A stretch of DNA of 5,336 nucleotides from an uncultured Clostridia bacterium (GTDB lineage Bacteria; Bacillota; Clostridia; Oscillospirales; Acutalibacteraceae): NCBI GenBank assembly GCA_937897215.1, contig CALCBQ010000198.1, forward strand, positions 1 through 5,336, given 5' to 3'. The position numbers and the translations under genes were made by a program. Under the pieces are notes generated by a model that was not told the DNA's origin, searched no databases, and was given only the letters and a program-made list of their open reading frames with translations. Shown here piece after piece: positions 1 to 5,336 of the stretch (the stretch's first letter is position 1; every line of letters begins with the position of its first letter).

Positions 1-383
1 ACAGAACTTCAATCGGTTGCTACGAGCGTACACTTGCTCTTCTTATTGAAAAATACGCAGGTGCATTCCCACTTTGGCTTGCTCCTGAACAGGTAAGAAT
101 TCTTCCAATTGCTGACCGTCATCACGACAAGGCGTTTGAAATCAAGCGTGAACTTGAAAAAATGGGTATGCGCGTAACTGTTGACGACAGAAGCGAAAAG
201 ACAGGTTACAAAATCCGTGAATCTCGTCTTCAGAAACTTCCATACTGGGTTATCGTTGGCGACAAAGAGGTTGAAGACGGCTCAGTTTCAGTAAGCAAAC
301 GTGGTCAGGGCGATATTGGTTCAATGAACTTTGACGATTTTGCAGCTATGCTTAAAGAAGAAATCGATAATAAGGTGAGATAA
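1..383 (+). CDS. thrS: Threonyl-tRNA synthetase, C-terminal part (5' truncated by window edge)
   Basis: The reading frame is open from the left edge (first full codon at 3) to a TAA at 381-383 and encodes about 126 residues. The protein charges tRNA-Thr with threonine in the cytoplasm. Visible are the end of class II motif 3 (RTSIGCYER; bases 1-2, AC, fit the conserved His codon before it), the linker YAGAFPLWLAPEQV, and then the whole anticodon-binding domain: RILPIADRH, a D-E-K-x-GYKIRE-like stretch (DDRSEKTGYKIRE), LPYWVIVGDKEVEDG and a VSVSKRGQGDIGSM tail. These are the standard landmarks of ThrRS, and the GCYERT form of motif 3 is one I associate with Clostridia. ProRS and HisRS, which share the fold, lack this combination. 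The N-terminal editing and catalytic domains lie outside the window. The ATG at 162 is an internal methionine, not the start. Any T-box leader would also be upstream and cannot be seen. Confidence 0.95.
   Translation, partial: RTSIGCYERTLALLIEKYAGAFPLWLAPEQVRILPIADRHHDKAFEIKRELEKMGMRVTVDDRSEKTGYKIRESRLQKLPYWVIVGDKEVEDGSVSVSKRGQGDIGSMNFDDFAAMLKEEIDNKVR
372..379 (+). promoter_or_regulatory. Ribosome binding site of the metallophosphoesterase gene, inside the thrS end
   Basis: AAGGTGAG lies within the last codons of thrS, five bases before the ATG at 385. It fixes the start of the downstream gene and, with the one-base gap between the stop and the next ATG, suggests translational coupling. Confidence 0.7.
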
Positions 384-384
384 T

Positions 385-1992
385 ATGAGAAATCCACTTA
401 CCGTAACGGTTATTACCGACACACATTACTATTCTAAAAAACTTGGCACATCGGGAACTGCTTATGAAATTGCCAACAATAAAAGTGGTGTATTATTAGC
501 AGAATCCCGCGAAATGCTAGAGGCCGCATTCACACAGATTGCAAATGACCAGAGAACAGACATAGTTCTTCTTTCAGGCGACACAACAAGCAATGGCGAT
601 TTTGATTCTCACAAAGAGTTTATCGAAATGCTTCGTGGTCTTAAAGAAAAAGGCAAGCGTGTTTATGTGCTCACTGCTACTCATGACTATCAATGGGAAG
701 GTACTCATCACAAATATGTTGGCGACGAGAGAGTTACTATCCCTGCTGCAAAGCGTGAAGACCTTTTTGATATGTATAAAGAGTTTGGTCCTGACGAGGC
801 GCTTGCAGTACACGAAGAAAGTATGTCATACATTATTCAATTGCAAGATGGCTATCGCCTTTTTGCTCTTAATGATGACACCAACAGAAACGGCAAAAGC
901 GGTTTTTCTGACGAATGCTTTGAATGGATTAAAGAGCAGATTGCAGACGCAAAAGCAAATGACCAGTTTATTGTTGCTATGACTCATCATCCGCTTATTG
1001 CTCCATCCCCTATGTATGAAATCATAGGTCATGGCGATATGATGGGCGACTATGACATTCGTCGCGAACAGTTTGCAGATTTAGGCGTTCAATTTATGCT
1101 TACAGGTCATACTCATGTACACGATATTGATAAATATGTAAGTCCTAAAGGCAACTATTTCTACGATATTTCTACTGCATCAACAATAGGTTACCCAGGC
1201 ACAATAAGGACAGTTGTCTTCGATGTTGAAAATAATGTTGTCAGCACTACAACTGACCTCGTTACAGAGCCTGTTAAGTTTGATACACACGGCAAAGATT
1301 TGCAGACATATCTTGGAGACCACTTTATTGGTACAATAAGAGATATGATTAAAGCTGGTGGCGAAGATATTGACAAGTTTGCTGATATGGCAACTGCTAT
1401 CAGTATCAAAAAGAAAGTTTCATATAAAATTGGTTGGATTCTTAAACCAATTTTCAAATTCTTAAATTCTCTTAAAATCGGTACTGTTGGTAACTGGACT
1501 CGCGCTGAAACAGGTCTTAAAAAAGAAGATTATGCCGATATTAAAGACAAGAGCGTTGTTGACTTTATAGTTGATATTGTACTTAATCTTTTTGGTGGCA
1601 AAAATCTTTACACACCTGACGATAATGAATATAAGATTGCAATCGGACTTATTAACATTATTGATTCAATTATCAAGGTATTACATATTCCACTTAAGAA
1701 GCTTGTTAAGGTTTCTGACACAGTTCGTGGAATTATTGAGCCACTTCTTTATAATGACGGAATCCCATCTTATGACGCCATTATGCCGATTATGCCTGTT
1801 TATGAGGGGGATGAAGTTGGTCCTCAACCGGAAAAACCTGCAAAACCCAACACAGTAAAAGATAGTAAAAAGGGATTACCAATTGTAATACTCTCAATAC
1901 TTTTCATTATCATATTCCTTGTACCTATTCTTTTACTCTTGCTTATCGGTTTTATTATAAATCAGATTAAATACGGCAAATATCTTAAATAA
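385..1992 (+). CDS. Calcineurin-like metallophosphoesterase with C-terminal membrane anchor
   Basis: This is a 535-residue protein. The first ~290 residues carry the calcineurin-like phosphoesterase motifs in order: DTH (D12, H14), SGDTTSNGD (D66), TATHD (97-101, in the place of the usual GNHD/E), THHP (H201/H202) and TGHTH (H242, H244). These normally hold two metal ions that hydrolyse phosphate esters; the substrate cannot be told from sequence. Here the metal-binding Asn of GNHD is Thr99. Residues ~300-465 form an unrecognised region with several hydrophobic or amphipathic helices, followed by a Pro/Glu/Lys linker (~478-497). A strongly hydrophobic segment at ~499-526 then ends in NQIKYGKYLK. 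There is no N-terminal signal peptide and the start is fixed by thrS, so I infer a tail-anchored enzyme facing the cytoplasm, though topology is unproven. It starts one base after the thrS stop and is probably cotranscribed with it. A terminator follows directly. The superfamily is near certain; the function is unknown. Confidence 0.9.
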   Translation: MRNPLTVTVITDTHYYSKKLGTSGTAYEIANNKSGVLLAESREMLEAAFTQIANDQRTDIVLLSGDTTSNGDFDSHKEFIEMLRGLKEKGKRVYVLTATHDYQWEGTHHKYVGDERVTIPAAKREDLFDMYKEFGPDEALAVHEESMSYIIQLQDGYRLFALNDDTNRNGKSGFSDECFEWIKEQIADAKANDQFIVAMTHHPLIAPSPMYEIIGHGDMMGDYDIRREQFADLGVQFMLTGHTHVHDIDKYVSPKGNYFYDISTASTIGYPGTIRTVVFDVENNVVSTTTDLVTEPVKFDTHGKDLQTYLGDHFIGTIRDMIKAGGEDIDKFADMATAISIKKKVSYKIGWILKPIFKFLNSLKIGTVGNWTRAETGLKKEDYADIKDKSVVDFIVDIVLNLFGGKNLYTPDDNEYKIAIGLINIIDSIIKVLHIPLKKLVKVSDTVRGIIEPLLYNDGIPSYDAIMPIMPVYEGDEVGPQPEKPAKPNTVKDSKKGLPIVILSILFIIIFLVPILLLLLIGFIINQIKYGKYLK

Positions 1993-1997
1993 GTTTC

Positions 1998-2030
1998 AAA
2001 GAGACAGCACATTGTGTTGTCTCTTTTTTT
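1998..2030 (+). terminator. Rho-independent terminator of the thrS-metallophosphoesterase unit
   Basis: A 13-pair stem, 1998-2010 (AAAGAGACAGCAC) with 2014-2026 (GTGTTGTCTCTTT), has one G-U pair, a very short ATT loop and a T run through 2030. It begins five bases after the stop codon. The A-rich foot also gives some T-run on the opposite strand, but no minus-strand gene ends here. Confidence 0.9.
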
Positions 2031-2103
2031 CTTCATATTGATAAATTGGTTTGTGCAACAGTACGAATTTTTCTTTGATATTTTTACTAATTACACAAAA
2101 AAC

Positions 2104-2138
2104 AAGTCAATTTAGTTATTTTTTAACAAAATTGACTT
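2104..2138. repeat. AT-rich inverted repeat: backup terminator or operator
   Basis: The perfect 10-bp arms AAGTCAATTT (2104-2113) and AAATTGACTT (2129-2138) enclose, after one A-A mismatch, a second 4-bp stem, GTTA (2115-2118) with TAAC (2124-2127), around a five-T loop. T-rich sequence follows on the right and A-rich sequence lies on the left. It could be a second terminator behind the one at 1998-2030. It could also be an operator, since it ends only six bases before the -35 element of the next promoter. The low GC content of the stem (about 3 of 14 pairs) makes it a weak terminator. The sequence does not decide between the two roles. Confidence 0.6.
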
Positions 2139-2144
2139 TTCTTC

Positions 2145-2173
2145 TTGATTTTTTGCTAAAAAAAGTATATAAT
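2145..2173 (+). promoter_or_regulatory. Sigma-A type promoter for the PHP gene unit
   Basis: The -35 element TTGATT (2145-2150), a 17-base spacer and a perfect -10 element TATAAT (2168-2173) predict a transcription start near 2180. That leaves a leader of roughly 50 bases before the TTG start at 2233. I see no clear riboswitch or attenuator in that leader. Confidence 0.75.
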
Positions 2174-2219
2174 GATGTTATATATTGAGGGGATTTTTAC
2201 CTTTTTTAGCACATATTTT

Positions 2220-2224
2220 GGAGG
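2220..2224 (+). promoter_or_regulatory. Ribosome binding site that fixes the TTG start of the PHP gene
   Basis: GGAGG ends eight bases before the TTG at 2233. The upstream in-frame TTG at 2185 has no such site and sits almost at the predicted transcript start, so the start at 2233 is preferred. Confidence 0.8.
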
Positions 2225-2232
2225 TATTCATT

Positions 2233-3105
2233 TTGAGCGGAGATTTACATTGCCACACAAGGTTATCAGACGGCACTTTAGGCATTGAGGATATTATTAA
2301 CCTTGCAAAGAGAAAAGGTCTTGAAACTATTGCAATTACAGACCATGATTGTCTTGCAGGTACTGTCAGAGGAAAAATCATTGGTGCCCGCCATGGAATT
2401 CAGGTTATTCCCGGTGTTGAACTTTCTGCAACTGACGAAAAGAATGAAAAAAATGTTCATATACTTTGTTATTTACCCGATTCACCTGATATTCTTGAAG
2501 GTCTTTGCAAAAGAAACTCACTTGCTCGTAAAAAAGTTGGTCATTTTATGATGCTTCAGACTGCAAAGCGTTTTCCTATTGCTCCTGAATTTATTACAAA
2601 GTGTGCAACCGGCTCAACTAATCTTTACAAAAAACACATTATGCAGGCACTTATTGAATGTGGTTATGCGGACTCATTTAACGGCGACCTTTACAAAGAA
2701 TTATTTACTAAAGAGAGTGAAAACAGCATTCTTGTTGTTCCAAAATATGAAAATGTTAAAGATGTAATTGAGGCAATTCATACTGCAGGTGGTATTGCTG
2801 TTCTTGCCCACCCTGTTAAGAGTGGTTGTATTGATATTCTTGCAGATTACGTTGAATACGGAATTGATGGTATTGAAGTATTCCATCCAAGTGCAACAGA
2901 AGAAGAACAGGCAGAACTTAAAAAGTTTGCTACAAAGAATAAAATCTTAATGACCGGTGGTAGTGATTTCCATGGTCTTTATAATGAATACAAGGTATCA
3001 TTAGGCGATTACAGTACTCCAGATGATTGCCTTCATGCACTTCTCACATACAAATCAAAACAAAAGAGATTGCAGAAAAAGTTAGCACAGCAAAATGCTG
3101 AATAA
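2233..3105 (+). CDS. PHP-family metal-dependent phosphoesterase (RNase AM / 3',5'-nucleoside bisphosphate phosphatase type)
   Basis: The protein is 290 residues when started at the TTG placed eight bases after GGAGG. It opens directly with the PHP signature DLHCHTRLSDG (H6, H8, D13), followed by AITDHD (D37, H38), PGVELS (E63), VHIL (H76), VLAHP (H193), EVFHP (H218) and GGSDFHG (D245, H247). Every metal-ligand position expected for the TrpH/YciV group is present, so an active tri-metal enzyme is likely. Members characterised in E. coli (YciV, RNase AM) and Chromobacterium remove 5' nucleotides from RNA or hydrolyse 3',5'-bisphosphate nucleotides such as pAp, and length (~290) and motif order fit them. 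Residues ~95-185 form the family's insertion domain; the last ~20 are Lys/Gln-rich. It has its own promoter and is followed 33 bases later by an unrecognised gene. An exact substrate cannot be assigned. Histidinol phosphatase is less likely given the RNase AM-like opening and the insertion. Confidence 0.9.
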   Translation: MSGDLHCHTRLSDGTLGIEDIINLAKRKGLETIAITDHDCLAGTVRGKIIGARHGIQVIPGVELSATDEKNEKNVHILCYLPDSPDILEGLCKRNSLARKKVGHFMMLQTAKRFPIAPEFITKCATGSTNLYKKHIMQALIECGYADSFNGDLYKELFTKESENSILVVPKYENVKDVIEAIHTAGGIAVLAHPVKSGCIDILADYVEYGIDGIEVFHPSATEEEQAELKKFATKNKILMTGGSDFHGLYNEYKVSLGDYSTPDDCLHALLTYKSKQKRLQKKLAQQNAE

Positions 3106-3138
3106 TATTTGCATATAATAAGGTAAGGAGGTTTTATA

Positions 3139-3705
3139 ATGCTCTTTGACGATAGCGATATTAAAATTTTTAACGATGAAGAACAGACTGTTTCTTATGA
3201 TGAAGTTTCGGTTATTGCAGAAATGCAAAAACACCGCACAAACGGTAACACTTTAAAAGCAAAACAGTTAGGTAAACACCTTGCCGAGATTTTTATTGAT
3301 GAGCCAACACTCCTTTCTGACCTTGAAGCAGAAGTAGGTAAAATCAAGCGTGATGATGACGATATGTATCAGATTAAGGTTTTACTTATATTTACTGCAG
3401 AGTATTGTATAAATCATCATTTAACTGCTACGGTATTATCTAACACCGCTACAAATGCTATGTATGATACAATCAGCAAAAAAGCAGCCCAGTTTTATGA
3501 CAGACTTGACGACGCTGCTGAATACAGTTTCTATTACCTTGCAGTAAGAAAGGCTATTGATATTTCAAAGAATATTGGCATTTCATTCGCAATGCTTTGT
3601 GGTGAAAAAGAAGATGCTTATTATACCAATTTAGGTCAGCGCCTTTTTGAGGTTGCAGAACACGAAATTGATAAAATCATTGATAGCTTTGGATTTGAGA
3701 AATGA
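3139..3705 (+). CDS. Uncharacterised acidic protein, 188 aa
   Basis: I do not recognise this family. The gene is well supported: a textbook AAGGAGG (3125-3131) lies seven bases before the ATG, the frame is open for 188 codons, and a terminator starts 13 bases after the stop. The N-terminus is very acidic (FDDSD, NDEEQ), and a run of four Asp follows at 72-75 (KRDDDD). The rest looks mostly helical, with no signal peptide, no convincing membrane segment and no obvious catalytic motif. The C-terminal half is rich in aromatic residues (AQFYDRL, EYSFYYLAVRKA, DAYYTNLGQRLF) and ends in an amphipathic helix (EVAEHEIDKIIDSFGFEK), suggestive of a protein-protein interaction module. It follows the PHP gene by 33 bases with no credible promoter between, so the two are probably cotranscribed. 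A role linked to the PHP enzyme is possible but is only a guess from position. Confidence 0.85.
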   Translation: MLFDDSDIKIFNDEEQTVSYDEVSVIAEMQKHRTNGNTLKAKQLGKHLAEIFIDEPTLLSDLEAEVGKIKRDDDDMYQIKVLLIFTAEYCINHHLTATVLSNTATNAMYDTISKKAAQFYDRLDDAAEYSFYYLAVRKAIDISKNIGISFAMLCGEKEDAYYTNLGQRLFEVAEHEIDKIIDSFGFEK

Positions 3706-3718
3706 TATAATAAAATAC

Positions 3719-3750
3719 AATCCCCTTTCCATTTGGATTGGGGATTTTTC
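3719..3750 (+). terminator. Rho-independent terminator after the PHP-hypothetical unit
   Basis: The stem AATCCCC (3719-3725) pairs with GGGGATT (3740-3746), with a small inner TCC/GGA pairing around ATTT, and runs into TTTTT (3745-3749). An outer AT-only pairing, AAAATAC (3712-3718) with GTATTTT (3753-3759), could extend the structure. Confidence 0.88.
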
Positions 3751-3792
3751 TTGTATTTTTACAATATCAACTGAAATTCAACATAAGAATTA

Positions 3793-3821
3793 TTGAAATT
3801 TATAGGTTTTTTCAGTATAAT
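3793..3821 (+). promoter_or_regulatory. Sigma-A type promoter of the XRE-RDD gene
   Basis: The -35 element TTGAAA (3793-3798), a 17-base spacer and TATAAT (3816-3821) form a near-consensus promoter with a predicted start near 3828. That gives a leader of only about 20 bases carrying GGAGG (3839-3843) seven bases before the ATG. A second TATAAT at 3827-3832 lacks a matching -35 element. Confidence 0.8.
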
Positions 3822-3850
3822 ACTTTTATAATCTTCGTGGAGGAAAGCAT

Positions 3851-4636
3851 ATGAACGATTATAAATTTGGGAACTTTATATGTTCTTTGCGTGAAAGCAA
3901 AGGATTAACGCAAGCACAAATTGCAGAAATGCTTAATGTTACACCTGCTGCTGTGTCTAAATGGGAAAATGGAGAATCCAAGCCACGCATTGAAGCCTTG
4001 TTTCAGCTTGCAACAATTCTTGGCGTTCGTGCCGAAGAACTTATGGCAGGAGAACCCATACCAAACGATATTCTAAATCAAGAAAAAGTAAATGAAATTT
4101 ATAAGAAATATGATTATCTTCAAAAAACAGAATCCTACGCCACTACAAGTGTAAAATTTCGTCGTTGTATAGCATGGGTAATCGATTGGAATTTATCTTT
4201 TATATTTGCATATTTTATTCTTTTCATATTCTTTTTTATTTTAGGTTTTATGGAAAATACGCCTGAACCTGAAACTTTGACTTCAATTACACTACTTGTT
4301 GTTTTTATTTTCTCAATGACTACATTTGTCTTACGAGACTTAATTTTTGGAGGTAGAAGTCTAGGAAAAAGAATTATGAAATTAATCATTCTTGATGGCA
4401 AAACAGGTGAAAGCGCAAGAAAAAGTCAATGTGCTGTTAGAAATCTATTCTTATGCATTTATGCTTTTGACCTGATTTTTATGCTTATCAAAGGGCAAAG
4501 CATTGGCGACAAGGTTGCACATACGATTGTAATATCAAAAAAAGCACTTGAAACACCTGCAAATTTAGACAATCTAGAAAAAGTTGATGCAATCAATACA
4601 TATAACGATAAACGAAAAAGTAACGGACATTCTTAA
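3851..4636 (+). CDS. XRE-type HTH regulator fused to an RDD membrane domain
   Basis: The protein is 261 residues. Residues ~7-62 are a Cro/C1-type (XRE) helix-turn-helix: SLRESKGLTQAQIAEML, then recognition helix VTPAAVSKWENGESKPR and LATILGVRAEELM. After a charged linker (~70-98) comes an RDD domain: RRCIAWVIDW (R104, R105, D112) entering a first membrane helix (~107-133), a second (~143-161) followed by LRDLIFGGRSLGKRIMKL (162-178), and a third (~187-204) followed by the closing GQSIGDKVAHTIVI (205-218). The remaining tail is polar and hydrophilic. RDD domains are small membrane domains, often of unknown or transport-related role. The fusion would place a DNA-binding domain on the inner face of the membrane, so I infer a membrane-tethered regulator responding to an envelope or ion signal. 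It has its own promoter and no partner gene. Its targets are unknown; self-regulation is plausible, since XRE proteins often bind near their own promoter. Confidence 0.9.
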   Translation: MNDYKFGNFICSLRESKGLTQAQIAEMLNVTPAAVSKWENGESKPRIEALFQLATILGVRAEELMAGEPIPNDILNQEKVNEIYKKYDYLQKTESYATTSVKFRRCIAWVIDWNLSFIFAYFILFIFFFILGFMENTPEPETLTSITLLVVFIFSMTTFVLRDLIFGGRSLGKRIMKLIILDGKTGESARKSQCAVRNLFLCIYAFDLIFMLIKGQSIGDKVAHTIVISKKALETPANLDNLEKVDAINTYNDKRKSNGHS

Positions 4637-4649
4637 TTGAATGTCCGTT
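4622..4649. terminator. Bidirectional terminator between convergent genes
   Basis: A perfect 11-bp stem, AACGGACATTC (4622-4632) with GAATGTCCGTT (4639-4649), has a TTAATT loop. The plus strand continues TTTTGTTTTATTT. The minus strand reads into ACTTTTTCG after the stem, so the hairpin can serve both the XRE-RDD gene and nfo. It overlaps the last codons of the XRE-RDD gene, whose TAA stop lies in the loop. Confidence 0.88.
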
Positions 4650-4654
4650 TTGTT

Positions 4655-5336
4655 TTATTTATATAAAGATTTTAATAATGCGATTTCGCGGGCGTAACCA
4701 TCCAACTCGTTTGGAGTTTCAAGGAAGAACGGTAAATCGCGTAGCGCAGAGTGGTTAATAATTCTTTCGAATGCTTCAGTACCTATTGAGCCCTCGCCTA
4801 TTTTTTCGTGTCTGTCTTTATGACTTGCAAAAGGATTTTTGCTGTCGTTAATATGAATTGCTTTTAATCTATCAAGTCCGATAATCTTATCGAACTGTGT
4901 AAGCACACCGTCAAGGTCATTTACAACATCATAACCCGCATCATTCACATGGCAAGTATCAAGGCAAACGCCCATTTTATCTTTAAGTTCTACTCTATCA
5001 ATAATTTCGCGGAGTTCTTCGAATTTTCCGCCGACTTCACTACCTTTGCCTGCCATTGTTTCAAGCAATACCGTTGTAGTCTGGTCTTTCCACATAATTG
5101 AATTGAGAAGTTCTGAAATCAACTCAATACCTTTTTCTACACCCTGACCAACATGGCTACCGGGGTGGAAGTTATACATATTATTGGGCACAAACTCCAT
5201 ACGCTTTAAGTCGTCAAGCATTGTATTGTATGCAAACTCGCGGACATAAGTCTTTTCTGCACAGGCATTAAGAGTATATGGCGCGTGGGCAAGGATTTTT
5301 GCAAACCCCTTTTCTGCCATTAAATCATTAAGTTTT
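4655..5336 (-). CDS. nfo: Endonuclease IV (AP endonuclease), N-terminus cut by window edge
   Basis: The minus-strand frame is open from the right edge (through KLND-L before the first visible Met) to a TAA at 4657-4655. About 226 residues are visible of a family that is usually ~280, so roughly 50-60 N-terminal residues are missing and the ATG at 5320 is almost certainly internal. The enzyme cleaves DNA 5' of abasic sites in base-excision repair, using three zinc ions. All visible ligand motifs are present (numbered from that internal Met): AHAPY (H12), NFHPGSHVG (H52), LLETMAGKGSEVG (E87), CLDTCHVNDAGYD (D121, H124), IHINDSK (H156), HKDRHEKIGEGSIG (D169, H171) and FLETPN (E201). These match the nine zinc ligands known from E. 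coli Nfo, so it should be active. LETMAG replaces the commoner ENTAG, a mild change that keeps the Glu ligand. It converges on the XRE-RDD gene and shares its terminator; its promoter is outside the window. Confidence 0.95.
   Translation of the reverse strand, partial: KLNDLMAEKGFAKILAHAPYTLNACAEKTYVREFAYNTMLDDLKRMEFVPNNMYNFHPGSHVGQGVEKGIELISELLNSIMWKDQTTTVLLETMAGKGSEVGGKFEELREIIDRVELKDKMGVCLDTCHVNDAGYDVVNDLDGVLTQFDKIIGLDRLKAIHINDSKNPFASHKDRHEKIGEGSIGTEAFERIINHSALRDLPFFLETPNELDGYAREIALLKSLYK

Noticed and set aside
162..383. Separate 73-residue gene starting at the ATG at 162
   Set aside because: The frame is open to the left edge and the upstream codons encode ThrRS motif 3 and linker, so the Met is internal to thrS.
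593..982. 129-residue frame inside the metallophosphoesterase gene
   Set aside because: It is a +1-type shadow of a clearly real gene, with no motif and a composition typical of out-of-frame translation.
2104..2173. TTGACT (2132-2137) as the main -35 box
   Set aside because: Its distance to TATAAT (30 bases) is far too long, and TTGATT at 2145 gives the ideal 17-base spacer.
2185..2232. Longer PHP protein starting at the TTG at 2185 (16 extra residues)
   Set aside because: No ribosome site precedes it, it sits within a few bases of the predicted transcript start, and the extra residues come before a PHP motif that normally lies at the very N-terminus. GGAGG points to the TTG at 2233.
3114..3119. 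TATAAT as a promoter for the 188-residue protein gene
   Set aside because: There is no -35 element at the right distance, and a start ~7 bases downstream would fall at or inside the ribosome binding site. It is more likely chance in an AT-rich gap.
4135..4401. Minus-strand 88-residue frame opposite the XRE-RDD gene
   Set aside because: It is antisense to a well-supported protein domain, has no ribosome site or family resemblance, and its Lys/Ile richness reflects the AT-rich opposite strand.
1..5336. Mobile element, CRISPR array, tRNA/rRNA, toxin-antitoxin or defence cassette
   Set aside because: I found no transposase or integrase, no evenly spaced repeats, no tRNA-like cloverleaf, and no toxin or immunity-type gene pair. 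The genes look like stable chromosomal content.

Overview
The window is AT-rich, gene-dense bacterial DNA. The strong Shine-Dalgarno sites (AAGGAGG, GGAGG), near-consensus sigma-A promoters, short U-tailed hairpin terminators and the form of the threonyl-tRNA synthetase end all suggest a low-GC Firmicute, most likely an anaerobic member of the Clostridia (Ruminococcaceae/Oscillospiraceae-like). This placement is inference from style and protein motifs, not from a marker search.

Layout, left to right. (1) 1-383, plus strand: the 3' end of thrS, running in from beyond the left edge. (2) 385-1992, plus: a large calcineurin-like metallophosphoesterase with a C-terminal membrane anchor, starting one base after the thrS stop, followed by a terminator at 1998-2030. 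(3) 2031-2232: an intergenic stretch with a second, AT-rich hairpin and then a good sigma-A promoter. (4) 2233-3105, plus: a PHP-family phosphoesterase of the RNase AM/nucleoside 3',5'-bisphosphate phosphatase type, starting at TTG. (5) 3139-3705, plus: an unrecognised 188-residue acidic protein, probably cotranscribed with the PHP gene and closed by a terminator at 3719-3750. (6) A second sigma-A promoter at 3793-3821 and then 3851-4636, plus: an XRE-type helix-turn-helix fused to an RDD membrane domain. (7) A hairpin at 4622-4649 that can end transcription from both sides. (8) 4655-5336, minus: endonuclease IV (nfo), convergent with the previous gene and cut at its N-terminus by the right edge.

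The genes appear to form four transcription units: thrS-metallophosphoesterase, PHP-hypothetical, XRE-RDD alone, and nfo on the opposite strand. Most are housekeeping functions (tRNA charging, nucleotide/RNA turnover, base-excision repair). I see no mobile element, CRISPR array, RNA gene, toxin-antitoxin pair or defence island. The less ordinary items are the membrane-anchored metallophosphoesterase with an altered metal motif, the XRE-RDD fusion, and the unrecognised protein behind the PHP gene. I do not see convincing evidence of a new multi-gene system.
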